Shown piece by piece: positions 41,934 through 49,733 of a stretch of DNA of 54,909 nt. The position numbers and the translations under genes are program-made. The DNA lies in IMG/VR virus record IMGVR_UViG_3300050132_000156, positions 1-54,909 of that record, one strand, 5' to 3'. Under the pieces are notes generated by a model. That model ran no database searches. It was not told the origin of the DNA and worked only from the letters and a program-made list of their open reading frames with translations. The DNA comes from a virus. Numbering within the stretch: position 1 is the stretch's first letter; every line of letters begins with the position of its first letter.

Positions 41934-42795
41934 ACTAATGTCCGGGTTGAAGATCGGGGCATACACCCTGCTGAGAAAAATAGTAGACCCTGAGTCTCCT
42001 TCCCGATGGGAATGTCGATGCGATTGCGGCAACATCCGCACTGTAGCTTCGGGTAATCTAAGGGCTAGAAATAGCCTGTCTTGCGGATGCCTGCGAGGCG
42101 AGTTACGGGTGAAAACGAGGCATACGCACGGAGAGGCCGGCGTAAGATCCTCCCAGAGAACAGCAGAATACCGGGCTTGGGCTAACATCAAAAACAGATG
42201 TCACAACGAGCTTACACCAGCCTATGCTTATTACGGCGCTCGTGGAATCGCCGTTTGCGACAAATGGAGGAATAGCTACGAGTCGTTTCTGGCGGACATG
42301 GGCAGGCGGCCATCCCCAAGTCACAGCATAGACCGCATCGACAACGACCGAGGATACGAGCCGGGAAACTGCCGTTGGGCCACCCTTTCGGAGCAGCGCC
42401 GGAATACGAGGGCAGTCCAGAGATTTGAACACGGCGGCGACAAGCTGATGGCTATCGAGTGGCAGGAGAAAACTGGGCTTCGCTCCAAGATCATCAGACG
42501 CCGTCTGATCCGAGGTTGGTCGATAGAGAAGGCGGTTACGACTCCGAAGCTTGAGCCCGGAGAGGGTCACGCGAGTCAGTACGTCAGCAATAGGAACTCT
42601 TCTGGGTTCAAGGGCGTTTCCACTTCAGATAAAAAGAATAAACCATGGCGTGCCGTCGTTCGGCAGGATGGCCGGCAGTCCTTCGTCGGTTACTATGCCA
42701 CGGCAGAAGAAGCCGCGCGAGCTTACGACGCGAGAGCTATCTCCATCTACGGAGAGCACGCACTGCTCAACTTCCCCGAGGCGGTGCCCGCATGA
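41911..42795 (+). CDS. HNH-AP2 homing endonuclease
   Basis: 294 aa from ATG 41911. N-terminal Cys motif (WECRCDCGNIRTVASGNL), HNH-like core (YYGARGIAVCDKWRNSYESF, HSIDRIDNDRGYEPGNCRWA), and a C-terminal AP2 DNA-binding domain (SGFKGVSTSDKKNKPWRAVV, GYYATAEEAARAYDARA). This is a known free-standing selfish endonuclease architecture. Less GC-rich than its neighbours and inserted between replication genes. Confidence 0.9.
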   Translation: MPDKPTLELMSGLKIGAYTLLRKIVDPESPSRWECRCDCGNIRTVASGNLRARNSLSCGCLRGELRVKTRHTHGEAGVRSSQRTAEYRAWANIKNRCHNELTPAYAYYGARGIAVCDKWRNSYESFLADMGRRPSPSHSIDRIDNDRGYEPGNCRWATLSEQRRNTRAVQRFEHGGDKLMAIEWQEKTGLRSKIIRRRLIRGWSIEKAVTTPKLEPGEGHASQYVSNRNSSGFKGVSTSDKKNKPWRAVVRQDGRQSFVGYYATAEEAARAYDARAISIYGEHALLNFPEAVPA

Positions 42796-43145
42796 AGCCC
42801 GCCGACGTCCTCACCAACGAGCTGCGCGTGGCGCTGTCGGCCAAGTATGGCCGTGATGCCTTCCTCCAGCGCGTCAACGTGATCGCCATGGCGACCACGA
42901 CGCGCGGCATGGTGCGGAGCTGCCAGCCGGGCACAGCGGACCTGCTCGGCGTCGTCAAGTGCTACGCCGTGGCAATCGAGGTCAAGGCGGGTAAGGACCG
43001 GCAGCGGGAGTCGCAACGCAATTTCCAGGAGTGCTGGGAACGCGCCGGCGGGATTTACCTGATCTGCCGGGATGTGGAAGAGACGCTGAAGCAACTCCAG
43101 GGGATCATGGATTCAGTCAAGGACATGCTGGCAAGGCACACATGA
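42792..43145 (+). CDS. VRR-NUC nuclease
   Basis: 117 aa, ATGA overlap. CQPGTADLLGVVKCYAVAIE followed by VKAGKDRQRESQRNF holds the catalytic D and E-x-K of the VRR-NUC PD-(D/E)XK family; RAGGIYLICRDVEETL completes it. Stand-alone VRR-NUC proteins cut Holliday-junction-like structures. Confidence 0.9.
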   Translation: MKPADVLTNELRVALSAKYGRDAFLQRVNVIAMATTTRGMVRSCQPGTADLLGVVKCYAVAIEVKAGKDRQRESQRNFQECWERAGGIYLICRDVEETLKQLQGIMDSVKDMLARHT

Positions 43146-43810
43146 GGCAGCCCCGCCAGATGGTCGTCCCCGACCCAGCCACAATCGAGCAGATCAAACA
43201 CTCGATTGACCTGCGTGCGTTCGTGGCCGAGTACATCCCGCTGCGTAAGCAGGGCGCGACCTCCAAGGGAGTCTGCCCGTTCCACTCTGAGACGGTCGGC
43301 TCTTTCGTTGTGCATGAAGACTATTTCAAATGCTTCGGTTGCGGCGCCGCGGGCGACGTTATTTCATTCGTCCAGCAGTTCGACCGCATGAACTTCATGG
43401 AGGCTCTGCGCAGCCTGGCCGAGTACACCGGCATCGCGTTGCAAACAGTGGACCGCAAGACCGCACTCCGCCGCCAGGAGTTCATCCGCCGCGAGGCCGA
43501 GTGCGTGTGGCATTTCTGGGGCGCGCTGTATTTGGAGTTTGAGACCCGCAAGCGCCGGGCGTATGCTTGGGTTCAGGTCGTGGCTGGAACGTGCCTCGAA
43601 GATGCATTCCTGCTGGACCTAGAAGAAAATGCGAAAGCTATGTTTCTGATCGAGACGGCATCGGCTCGTCAGTTGCTCGACATTTACCGCGAGCAGGTCA
43701 ACTCGGGCCACACCGTCCAGGTGCGCTGCGAAGACCCGCTCGACCGGCCGGGAATTTTCCTAAGATCTATCCGAACGGAGAACTACAGTGGAATTCACGC
43801 AAGCTGTTAA
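43142..43810 (+). CDS. CHC2 zinc-finger primase-like protein (no Toprim)
   Basis: 222 aa. Residues 15-90 are a DnaG-type N-terminus: IEQIKHSIDLRAFVAEYIPL, then the zinc ligands in GVCPFHSE and FKCFGCGAAGDVISFV. The catalytic Toprim core is absent: the remaining 130 residues are helical and unrecognised. It may deliver template recognition to the VapE-like protein or a host primase. Overlaps the next gene by 23 nt. Confidence 0.85.
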   Translation: MRQPRQMVVPDPATIEQIKHSIDLRAFVAEYIPLRKQGATSKGVCPFHSETVGSFVVHEDYFKCFGCGAAGDVISFVQQFDRMNFMEALRSLAEYTGIALQTVDRKTALRRQEFIRREAECVWHFWGALYLEFETRKRRAYAWVQVVAGTCLEDAFLLDLEENAKAMFLIETASARQLLDIYREQVNSGHTVQVRCEDPLDRPGIFLRSIRTENYSGIHASC

Positions 43811-44087
43811 AAAATGCCCCAAGGGGCACATCATCCCAGACGGGGACTACCCGCTCGACGAACTCGGGGAACCGCTCGCCGTCAAGGACAAGCGTACTGG
43901 CGAGATGGTCCTCGCGCATCGCACTAAGCCGATGATCTGCTGCCCGGAGTGCGCCAAGGCCGTCGAGGTGCCAGCCGGGGTGGCGAGGCTCTTCACGCCA
44001 CCGCCGCGTCTCGCCAAGGGCGAAGTCGTCAAGGAGCAGACCACGATCCGCGAGATTCTCGGCGAAGTCCCGATGTTCCACCTGTAA
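43788..44087 (+). CDS. Zinc-ribbon-like small protein
   Basis: 99 aa from GTG 43788. CPKGHI near the start and CCPEC near 50 form a likely zinc site. Lies between primase-like and helicase genes, translationally coupled. Function unknown. Confidence 0.6.
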   Translation: MEFTQAVKKCPKGHIIPDGDYPLDELGEPLAVKDKRTGEMVLAHRTKPMICCPECAKAVEVPAGVARLFTPPPRLAKGEVVKEQTTIREILGEVPMFHL

Positions 44088-44096
44088 TCGGCTCCC

Positions 44097-45575
44097 ATGA
44101 AGCCGGATCCAGTCAAGCGCGAACTCGCGTCCGAAGTCGCCCCGTCGAACGTCACGGGCAGCGCTACCTTTGCCGCCCAGCAGGTCATTGCCGGCAAGGA
44201 CTCGCAGGCTGCGTTCAAGCCGGAGTTCATCCAGCGCTGCGCCCTACTGACAACCGAGGAGCTATGGGATGTCCGCCTGCTGCTGGCCCGGGCCTTCCCC
44301 AAGGACGGCTTCGGGCCGCGAGGTGAGTTCTCGCGCCGCGTCAAGGCCGCTCAGATCGACATGGACCCGATCGAGCGCCGGGCGGGTTGGACCGCAGGGC
44401 TGCTGCTTAGCGACAACGGAGCGGCCAAGCCGGTGCTCGCCAACGCCATCCTGGCGCTGCAGTTGGCGCCGGAGTGGTCCGGAGTGGTCGGATTCGACGA
44501 GTTTTCGCAGCGTTTACGCATTCTCAAGGCGGCGCCCTGGGAGCGCTCGGACTGCGACTGGCAGGACCGGGACGACACCGAGTTGTCGAACTGGCTGCAG
44601 CACCACGGCATCATGGTCTCCTCGGCGCTAGCGCACGAGGCCGCGGCGAAGGCTGGCTTCGAGAATAGCTACCATCCTGTCAGGGCGTACCTCAAGAGCC
44701 TGGAGCCGAGCGATGAGGTGCTGATCAACGGCTGGCTGGGCCAGTTCCTCGGCGTGAAGGCGGCCGACGATGAACAGGAGAGGTACGTCGCCGCGGTGGG
44801 GCGCAAGTGGCTGATCTCCGCCGTGGCGCGCATCTTCGAGCCGGGCTGCAAAGCCGACTGCTGCCTGCTAATCGAAGGAAAAACGGGAGTGGGCAAGTCC
44901 ACCACTCTATCAACTCTGGGCTCGCCGTGGTTCGCGGATTCACTGATGGTGCTCGGCAATCACGATTTTTACCAGACGATCCAGGGCAAGTGGATCATAG
45001 AGATCGCCGATTTGGCCGGGTACAACAAAGCGGAGATCGAGATGGTCAAGTCAGTATTCTCATCGTCGTGCGACACCTACCGCAAGTCCTACGGCCGCAA
45101 CGCCGAGGACCATCCCCGCCAGTGTGTATTTGCCTGCACCACCGAGGCCGACAATTGGAGCAAGGAAGCCTCGGCCCGCCGGTTCTGGCCGGTGGCCGCC
45201 GGCACGGTGGATATGATGGGCCTCAAGAATGCCAAGCACCAGCTCTGGGCCGAGGCCGTGCGCGCCTACAAAGACGGCGAGGCCTGGTATCTGGATGAAC
45301 CCGAACTGGTCAAGGCATCTCAGTCGGAGCAGTTGGACCGCTGGGAGCGGCACCCCTGGCTCAAGGCAATCGGGGAATATGTCGCCCAACTCGGCGATAC
45401 GTGTTCTGAGGACATCCTCCGTTCGGCCATCACTAAGCCCCTGGAGCGGCAGACACGCGCCGACCAGATGGCGGTGGGCGGGTGCCTGCGGTTCCTGGGA
45501 TGGAGCAAGCGGAAGACAACGGTTGGCGGCGGCCGGAGCGTGCAGCGGTGGTATCCGCCGGATACGCTGGATTAG
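44097..45575 (+). CDS. VapE/VirE-like replicative helicase (P-loop)
   Basis: 492 aa. Walker A LLIEGKTGVGKSTTLS at about 257, then IIEIADLAGYNKAEIEMVKS (Walker B region) and CVFACTTEADNWSKE (sensor-type) and ARRFWPV (Arg finger), all classic for the virulence-associated E family used by phages and mobile islands as DNA helicase. The C-terminal 70 residues form a winged helix ending GWSKRKTTVGGGRSVQRWYP, which recurs as separate small proteins at 51562-52855. Confidence 0.88.
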   Translation: MKPDPVKRELASEVAPSNVTGSATFAAQQVIAGKDSQAAFKPEFIQRCALLTTEELWDVRLLLARAFPKDGFGPRGEFSRRVKAAQIDMDPIERRAGWTAGLLLSDNGAAKPVLANAILALQLAPEWSGVVGFDEFSQRLRILKAAPWERSDCDWQDRDDTELSNWLQHHGIMVSSALAHEAAAKAGFENSYHPVRAYLKSLEPSDEVLINGWLGQFLGVKAADDEQERYVAAVGRKWLISAVARIFEPGCKADCCLLIEGKTGVGKSTTLSTLGSPWFADSLMVLGNHDFYQTIQGKWIIEIADLAGYNKAEIEMVKSVFSSSCDTYRKSYGRNAEDHPRQCVFACTTEADNWSKEASARRFWPVAAGTVDMMGLKNAKHQLWAEAVRAYKDGEAWYLDEPELVKASQSEQLDRWERHPWLKAIGEYVAQLGDTCSEDILRSAITKPLERQTRADQMAVGGCLRFLGWSKRKTTVGGGRSVQRWYPPDTLD

Positions 45576-45808
45576 GCCCACTCCCTTACCATTTCTTTCG
45601 GGTTCTCGATCCCCGCCTTCCGGCAGCAGTCGAAGCACCGCGCGATCGCCCGCTTCAGGGTGCTGCGGTTGCACGGACATCTCGGAACGTCCGCCTTGAA
45701 CTTGGCGCAGCCGGAGAGCGCGATCGTGCCGGCGCGCAGCCCGACGCCGCGGGCCTTTCCGCCGAGACGGCCGAGCGCCACGGCCGCCGGATTTTTTTCG
45801 TGTGTCAT
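45572..45808 (-). CDS. Small Cys-rich protein
   Basis: 78 aa from ATG 45808; overlaps the end of the helicase gene by 4 nt on the opposite strand. Contains Gly/Arg-rich ALGRLGGKARGVGLRAG and C-x-C / CFDCC cysteines. The N-terminal ALGxLGGKARGxxL motif is widespread in small phage/bacterial proteins of unknown role. Confidence 0.6.
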   Translation of the reverse strand: MTHEKNPAAVALGRLGGKARGVGLRAGTIALSGCAKFKADVPRCPCNRSTLKRAIARCFDCCRKAGIENPKEMVREWA

Positions 45809-45810
45809 GT

Positions 45811-46110
45811 TTACCTCTTCAGGTTCGCTATCAGGAGCGCGAGCACGACTGCCGCCAGGACCAGGAAGGTGAGGCGCCACCACGGCGTCATCTGGTCGTT
45901 TTTCCGCCCCGTCTCCCAGCTGACGAGGTTTTTCTGTTCGTCGAACGTCGCCTGGATGATCCGGCACAGGTCCACGCGCTCTTCGGGGAACAGCACGGCA
46001 TCACGCGCCACTTCCCACTCCGCCAGGATGCACATGGTGAGCAACACCGCCACCGGTGAGGCCAGCACGCGCGGCTCAGTTCCGCCTTTCAGGATTCGCT
46101 CAGCCCTCAT
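45811..46110 (-). CDS. Membrane protein (C-terminal anchor)
   Basis: 99 aa from ATG 46110. Ends with a transmembrane segment WRLTFLVLAAVVLALLIANL plus KR; a second hydrophobic stretch near 18-30 (PVAVLLTMCILAE). Part of a chain of small minus-strand genes with 2-14 nt overlaps or gaps. Confidence 0.6.
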   Translation of the reverse strand: MRAERILKGGTEPRVLASPVAVLLTMCILAEWEVARDAVLFPEERVDLCRIIQATFDEQKNLVSWETGRKNDQMTPWWRLTFLVLAAVVLALLIANLKR

Positions 46111-46342
46111 TTTCAGCCGTCCCTTCCGCGAACATCTCCAACTCGCCCTCTTCGAGGCTCTGTTCGTAGGCTTCCCGCGCCGCGAGCAACGCCCGCAGCC
46201 GGGCCCGGGCGTGCAGGGCATGCAGCCGCGCCGCCTTTTCCGCCGCCTCGCTCAGCAGCAGCGCCGGGATGATTTTCGTGAGCGCGTAGACCGTCGTCAG
46301 GATCGCCGCCGCGTATCCGCAGCCCGCCAGGAATTCGCTCAT
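46100..46342 (-). CDS. Small membrane protein with coiled coil
   Basis: 80 aa from ATG 46342. Hydrophobic N-terminus (GYAAAILTTVYALTKIIPAL) and Ala/Arg/Glu helix (ARLHALHARARLRALLAARE). Not recognised. Confidence 0.6.
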   Translation of the reverse strand: MSEFLAGCGYAAAILTTVYALTKIIPALLLSEAAEKAARLHALHARARLRALLAAREAYEQSLEEGELEMFAEGTAENEG

Positions 46343-46584
46343 TTCCAGTACCTCTCGATCACCAGCTCCGCGAACAGCGCCACAGCAACCGCCAGGCTGA
46401 ATAGCCCGGCGAGCCACAGCAGCCCGGCTTGCGCCCGCTGCGACAGGTTCGGACCTGCCCGCCGTTGCCGGAAGTGCAGCGCCTTTACGGGTTCTCTGGA
46501 CGCCGCAAACGGTTCGTCTGCCGCCATTCTCTTGAGCGCCGCCTTGGATGCCGCGCCCGCCCATGCCAAACCTTCGAGTTTCAC
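46339..46584 (-). CDS. Small protein B (VKLEGLAW family), C-terminal membrane anchor
   Basis: 81 aa from GTG 46584 behind GGAGG. N-terminus VKLEGLAWAGAASKAALKRM is duplicated at 47198-47270. Ends with a transmembrane segment LLWLAGLFSLAVAVALFAEL. Overlaps its neighbours by 4 nt on each side. Confidence 0.6.
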   Translation of the reverse strand: MKLEGLAWAGAASKAALKRMAADEPFAASREPVKALHFRQRRAGPNLSQRAQAGLLWLAGLFSLAVAVALFAELVIERYWK

Positions 46585-46593
46585 GGCTTCACC
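46521..46593. repeat. Duplicated 73-bp block, B copy
   Basis: Closely matches 47198-47270 (most positions identical, CCAAACCTTCGAGTTTCACG identical). Encodes the VKLEGLAWxGAASKAAL N-terminus in both places. Confidence 0.85.
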
Positions 46594-47348
46594 TCCGCCG
46601 GATAGAGCGCCTCGATAGGCTGTTCCGTGATGGCCCATTCCGCGATGGCAAAGAGGTTGAAGGCCTCCACCCACGCCTCCGCCCACGCCTCCACCGCCGC
46701 CTGCGCCGCCGCCGCCTCCCACGCCGCCGCCGCCGCCCTCGCCGCCGCCGCCGTGCGATCTTTTCCACTCAGCCAGCCGGTTGCCCGTTTTTTCCAGGCA
46801 ACTGAGGCTCGCGGCCAGGCGCAGCCGATTGCGAATCGCACGCGCTGCTCCGTTGTGATCTCCGGCAGTGGCAGCACTTCGACCGTCGTGAGCGCGCGGC
46901 AGCCGCATTTCAACGGCCCGTCGCGCTTGCCGATTTCGCCGCGGCACGACCAAAGCTGCGGGTTTTTCAGATTGGCGTGGATCGGGTTCAGCAGCACCGC
47001 CACGAGCGGATGCTCGTAGGCGTGGATCCAGGATGCCGAGCACAGCGGGCCATCGGCCGGCCCTTTCGCCTCGTGCGTAATGCCCGCGCCCCATTGGGTA
47101 TGATTAGTTCCGTCGCCGTGGGTCTGACCCTGAGCGTCGGTGAGTTTGTAGAGAGTTACTGCAGCCATCGTGTTCCTTCCGCTATTGTTACGCCGTGCCG
47201 CCATCCTTTCCAGCGCCGCTTTGGAGGCCGCGCCGGACCACGCCAAACCTTCGAGTTTCACGGCTTCACCCCCTTGAATGTTGATCGTTCCGCCGCCGTG
47301 GGTCTGGCCCTGAGCGTCGGTGAGTTTATAGAGCGTCGCTTCTGCCAT
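46581..47348 (-). CDS. Ala/Trp-repeat phage protein with fused truncated duplicate
   Basis: A single open frame of 255 aa from ATG 47348; an internal ATG at 47168 with GGAAGG gives the presumed original 195-aa protein. The original form begins MAAVTLYKLTDAQGQTHG, then WIHAYEHPLVAVLLNPIHAN and an Ala-rich WEAAAAQAAVEAWAEAW tract, a known small phage protein family of unknown role. The extra N-terminal 60 residues are a shortened copy of A fused in frame to the start of B (VKLEGLAWSG), the former ribosome-binding site being read as RRNNSGRNT. Confidence 0.65.
   Translation of the reverse strand: MAEATLYKLTDAQGQTHGGGTINIQGGEAVKLEGLAWSGAASKAALERMAARRNNSGRNTMAAVTLYKLTDAQGQTHGDGTNHTQWGAGITHEAKGPADGPLCSASWIHAYEHPLVAVLLNPIHANLKNPQLWSCRGEIGKRDGPLKCGCRALTTVEVLPLPEITTEQRVRFAIGCAWPRASVAWKKRATGWLSGKDRTAAAARAAAAAWEAAAAQAAVEAWAEAWVEAFNLFAIAEWAITEQPIEALYPAEVKP
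46660..46760. repeat. GCC-rich low-complexity tract
   Basis: Repeats of GCC/CGC on the plus strand encode the Ala/Trp/Glu-rich segment of the minus-strand protein. Slippage-prone, length likely variable between relatives. Confidence 0.7.
47105..47188. repeat. Duplicated block, A copy 1
   Basis: Matches 47285-47369 (offset 180) with a few substitutions; includes the ribosome-binding site and the first about 20 codons of protein A (TLYKLTDAQGQTHG). Confidence 0.85.
47198..47270. repeat. Duplicated 73-bp block, B copy inside fusion
   Basis: Counterpart of 46521-46593, here read in frame with the truncated A copy. Confidence 0.85.
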
Positions 47349-47369
47349 GCGTGTTCCTTCCGTTATTTT
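47285..47369. repeat. Duplicated block, A copy 2
   Basis: Counterpart of 47105-47188; carries the start codon at 47348. Confidence 0.85.
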
Positions 47370-47404
47370 GCCGCTATTCCGCCATCGGGTCAAGTGGAAA
47401 TCGG

Positions 47405-47674
47405 TTAACTGCCAGATCTATCCCAGAACATCGTCGCGTCGTCATAGGGCGTGCCGTAATCGCCCGCGCCCCGTTGCGTTTTCCGCTCGGAAAGCATAGC
47501 CTCCGCCATGCTATAAGCCATTTCCGCCATTTCAGACGGGAGCGCCTTGATTTCAGGGTTGGCGCAGAGTCCAGTCAGGGCGTGTTTCGCAAACAAGTCC
47601 AAGCTGGCCCAGTAAGCCTCCAATGCCTGCCGCCGCCGCAGTTCGACCCAATCTTCTTTTTTTAAGTCGGTCAT
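47405..47674 (-). CDS. Hypothetical protein
   Basis: 89 aa. Helical, charged (DLKKEDWVELRRRQALEAYW; EMAEMAYSMAEAMLSERK). Not recognised. Confidence 0.65.
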   Translation of the reverse strand: MTDLKKEDWVELRRRQALEAYWASLDLFAKHALTGLCANPEIKALPSEMAEMAYSMAEAMLSERKTQRGAGDYGTPYDDATMFWDRSGS

Positions 47675-47738
47675 TGTCGCTTTCCGCCTTTCGTCTTTCG
47701 CTCGAACAGTTTCCGCCGGACATGCGGCACGAAGGCCG

Positions 47739-48050
47739 CTACTGCGCTGCTACGGCTTCGCCGCGATGCAGCCACAAGTTCGCCATCTCCGGAGTGCCCT
47801 CCAGTTCCGCAGAAACCTCCCAGCCACCCTTGCCGCCGAGAATGCCACTGCTGAGATTGATGGCCTTGATTGCTTTCACGCCGGTGGCATTGTAGCCGCA
47901 GCCACCAACACAGTACCCCACATGGCCGCGATAGCCGAGAATGGCTACCTTAAGGGCTTCTTCTTCGGTTGCTCCCTCGCCTACCAAGGTGGCTCCGCCG
48001 CCGAACGCGTCGAGCGAATGCGCTCTGAATTTCCAAACCATGTTTCCCAT
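47739..48050 (-). CDS. Hypothetical protein
   Basis: 103 aa. Alpha/beta with MVWKFRAHSLDAFGGGATLV and ATEEEALKVAILGY, like a small phage protein domain that adopts a swapped beta sheet. Function unknown. Confidence 0.65.
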   Translation of the reverse strand: MGNMVWKFRAHSLDAFGGGATLVGEGATEEEALKVAILGYRGHVGYCVGGCGYNATGVKAIKAINLSSGILGGKGGWEVSAELEGTPEMANLWLHRGEAVAAQ

Positions 48051-48068
48051 TTTGTTTCTCCTCCCGGT

Positions 48069-48350
48069 TTAAGCCTCCGGGTGGCTCTTTCGCTCGAACA
48101 ATTTCCGCCCGTCGAGGACCGTATAGCGCCAGGCCGGATGTGCCGCCTTTTCCGCCAGCACCGGCCCGTCGTAGCAGTCCCCGCAAATCAGTTCGTGGAT
48201 TTTCCGCCCTTCCACCCCGGGCTCGACCTCGACCGCCTCGACGCTTACCGCCCGGCTCAGGCACAGCGGCGCCGCGCAGCGCCCGCAGAAGGGCTGACTT
48301 GTTACGCGCCGGCGCAGGGTGTCGTGAGCCGTGAGGGTGAGCCGGATCAT
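48069..48350 (-). CDS. Zinc-binding hypothetical protein
   Basis: 93 aa. CGRCAAPLC near 22-30 and CGDC near 57 provide a four-cysteine zinc site. Overlaps the ComM-like gene by 4 nt. Confidence 0.65.
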   Translation of the reverse strand: MIRLTLTAHDTLRRRVTSQPFCGRCAAPLCLSRAVSVEAVEVEPGVEGRKIHELICGDCYDGPVLAEKAAHPAWRYTVLDGRKLFERKSHPEA

Positions 48351-48946
48351 GCGACCGCGATCCGTTCCGGCCTGAAGTAAGTTCCGCCGTATTGAATCGC
48401 CTCTGCAATGTGTTTCGCCTGTATCCGCTCGGAGGCTCCGAGGTTCGCAATCACGCGCGCCACGCGCAGCGCTTTCTGATATTGCCCGTTCGACATCGCA
48501 AGCCGGCGCAGCGCCATTTCCGCCGTTCGGCGCGCCATGCCATCCAATTCGAGGCCCAGGTGATTTTTCCCGAACTCCACGGCCGCGGCTACCCGCTTTT
48601 CCCGCCAGGTGTCGTCATCGGGCGCGTTCATCTGCCGCCCGAGCATATCCGCCGCGGTCGCCATGCAGGTTTCGATAATCAAGTCGAATTCTTCCGCCTC
48701 ACGCTCAAGCCGCCGGTACCAGCGGTAGAGCAGCCGCGCGCTGCAGGTACACTCGCGCCCCGGGTTCATGTAGTTTCCGCACGGGCAGGAATCCCGCTCG
48801 GCGCTTTCCACGTCGGGGAACGCCGCCCGCAGCGTGGTCTTGGAGCTGCCGCGCGGCCCGACCAGCATGACTTTCAGGCCGCCCGCTTGCGCCACTTCGA
48901 AGGCGCGTTTCGCCGTCGCGTTTCCTCGGATCTCGTATTGTTTCAT
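48347..48946 (-). CDS. Miniature ComM/Mg-chelatase-like AAA protein
   Basis: 199 aa. Walker A-like VGPRGSSKTTL near 30 and a Cys cluster CPCGNYMNPGRECTC near 55, both as in ComM/YifB, then the C-terminal lid MALRRLAMSNGQYQKALRVA, RVIANLGASERIQAKHIAEA. ComM is about 500 aa; the N-terminal Lon-like domain and the Walker B segment are missing. It may be a mimic or subunit that poisons host ComM (branch migration helicase) rather than an active motor. Confidence 0.7.
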   Translation of the reverse strand: MKQYEIRGNATAKRAFEVAQAGGLKVMLVGPRGSSKTTLRAAFPDVESAERDSCPCGNYMNPGRECTCSARLLYRWYRRLEREAEEFDLIIETCMATAADMLGRQMNAPDDDTWREKRVAAAVEFGKNHLGLELDGMARRTAEMALRRLAMSNGQYQKALRVARVIANLGASERIQAKHIAEAIQYGGTYFRPERIAVA

Positions 48947-49019
48947 CGTGTTTCCGCCTTTCCTCGTATCATCGGCACGTGCGGCCGCCCGCTGCGACAG
49001 GCGGCCTGGCTTGCAGACG

Positions 49020-49241
49020 CTACTTTTCCGCCCGCCGCTTTTCCCGCTGCAGTTTCGCGTGGAAGTAGCGCGCCCGCGATCCGTTCGCGTTGCTCGGCCG
49101 CCTGTAGTGGCAGTAGTTCGCCTCTACCAGCAGAACTTCCACTTGCGCCGTGTTCAGGGTGTGAAAGTCCACCGCTATGATGCCCGACAGGTCCATCGGT
49201 GGTACTTCCCGCGTTTCCGCCGTTCGCTGTGTCTGTTTCAT
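49020..49241 (-). CDS. Hypothetical small basic protein
   Basis: 73 aa. VEANYCHYRRPSNANGSRAR and a basic C-terminus (FHAKLQREKRRAEK). Not recognised. Confidence 0.55.
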   Translation of the reverse strand: MKQTQRTAETREVPPMDLSGIIAVDFHTLNTAQVEVLLVEANYCHYRRPSNANGSRARYFHAKLQREKRRAEK

Positions 49242-49246
49242 GGTTG

Positions 49247-49333
49247 CTATGCTCCCAGTACGCAGAACGCCTCACTGCCGTAGTCGTTTGTTTTTCCACT
49301 CGGCAGGGTGAGCTTGAAAAGTGTGTAGGCCAT
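49247..49333 (-). CDS. 28-aa micropeptide with YTLFKLT start
   Basis: ATG at 49333 behind AAAGGGAG. Begins MAYTLFKLTLPSGKTNDYG and ends FCVLGA. The first residues resemble the TLYKLTDAQGQTH start of protein A, so it may be another, shrunken relative in the same operon. Confidence 0.5.
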   Translation of the reverse strand: MAYTLFKLTLPSGKTNDYGSEAFCVLGA

Positions 49334-49401
49334 GGCTAAACTCCCTTTCGGTCAATTTCCGCACTCGTGCCCGCTGCGACGGGCACTGATTCGGGGACTG
49401 A

Positions 49402-49725
49402 TCAGACACTCACGTATTGCCCGCGCGCCACCGCGAACGTGGAGAACCGCAATTCCTGCAAGAGCGTGAAGTTTGCGTCTCTCCGCGCTTCGAAGTGGAA
49501 CGCGGACATGCCCGTGTCGATTTCCTGAATGCCCCACGTGGCGCAAGGGTATGTGTTGCCCGTGGACATGTTCTTGGCGATGCAAGTGCACCGCGAATCA
49601 GGCGCGCGCCTGTATCCGAGCGCTTTTAGTTCGGCGTCTAGCGTCGCAATGGACACTTGGCGGCCGCCATATTCAAGCGTCCGCTTCACTTCCAGCGTCA
49701 ATCCGATGCTCTTGTACTCTGGCAT
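49402..49725 (-). CDS. Hypothetical protein
   Basis: 107 aa from ATG 49725 with AGGAG. A central RCTCIAKNMSTGNTY and beta-rich C-terminus (LLQELRFSTFAVARGQYVSV). Not recognised. Confidence 0.6.
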   Translation of the reverse strand: MPEYKSIGLTLEVKRTLEYGGRQVSIATLDAELKALGYRRAPDSRCTCIAKNMSTGNTYPCATWGIQEIDTGMSAFHFEARRDANFTLLQELRFSTFAVARGQYVSV

Positions 49726-49733
49726 GGTGACTC

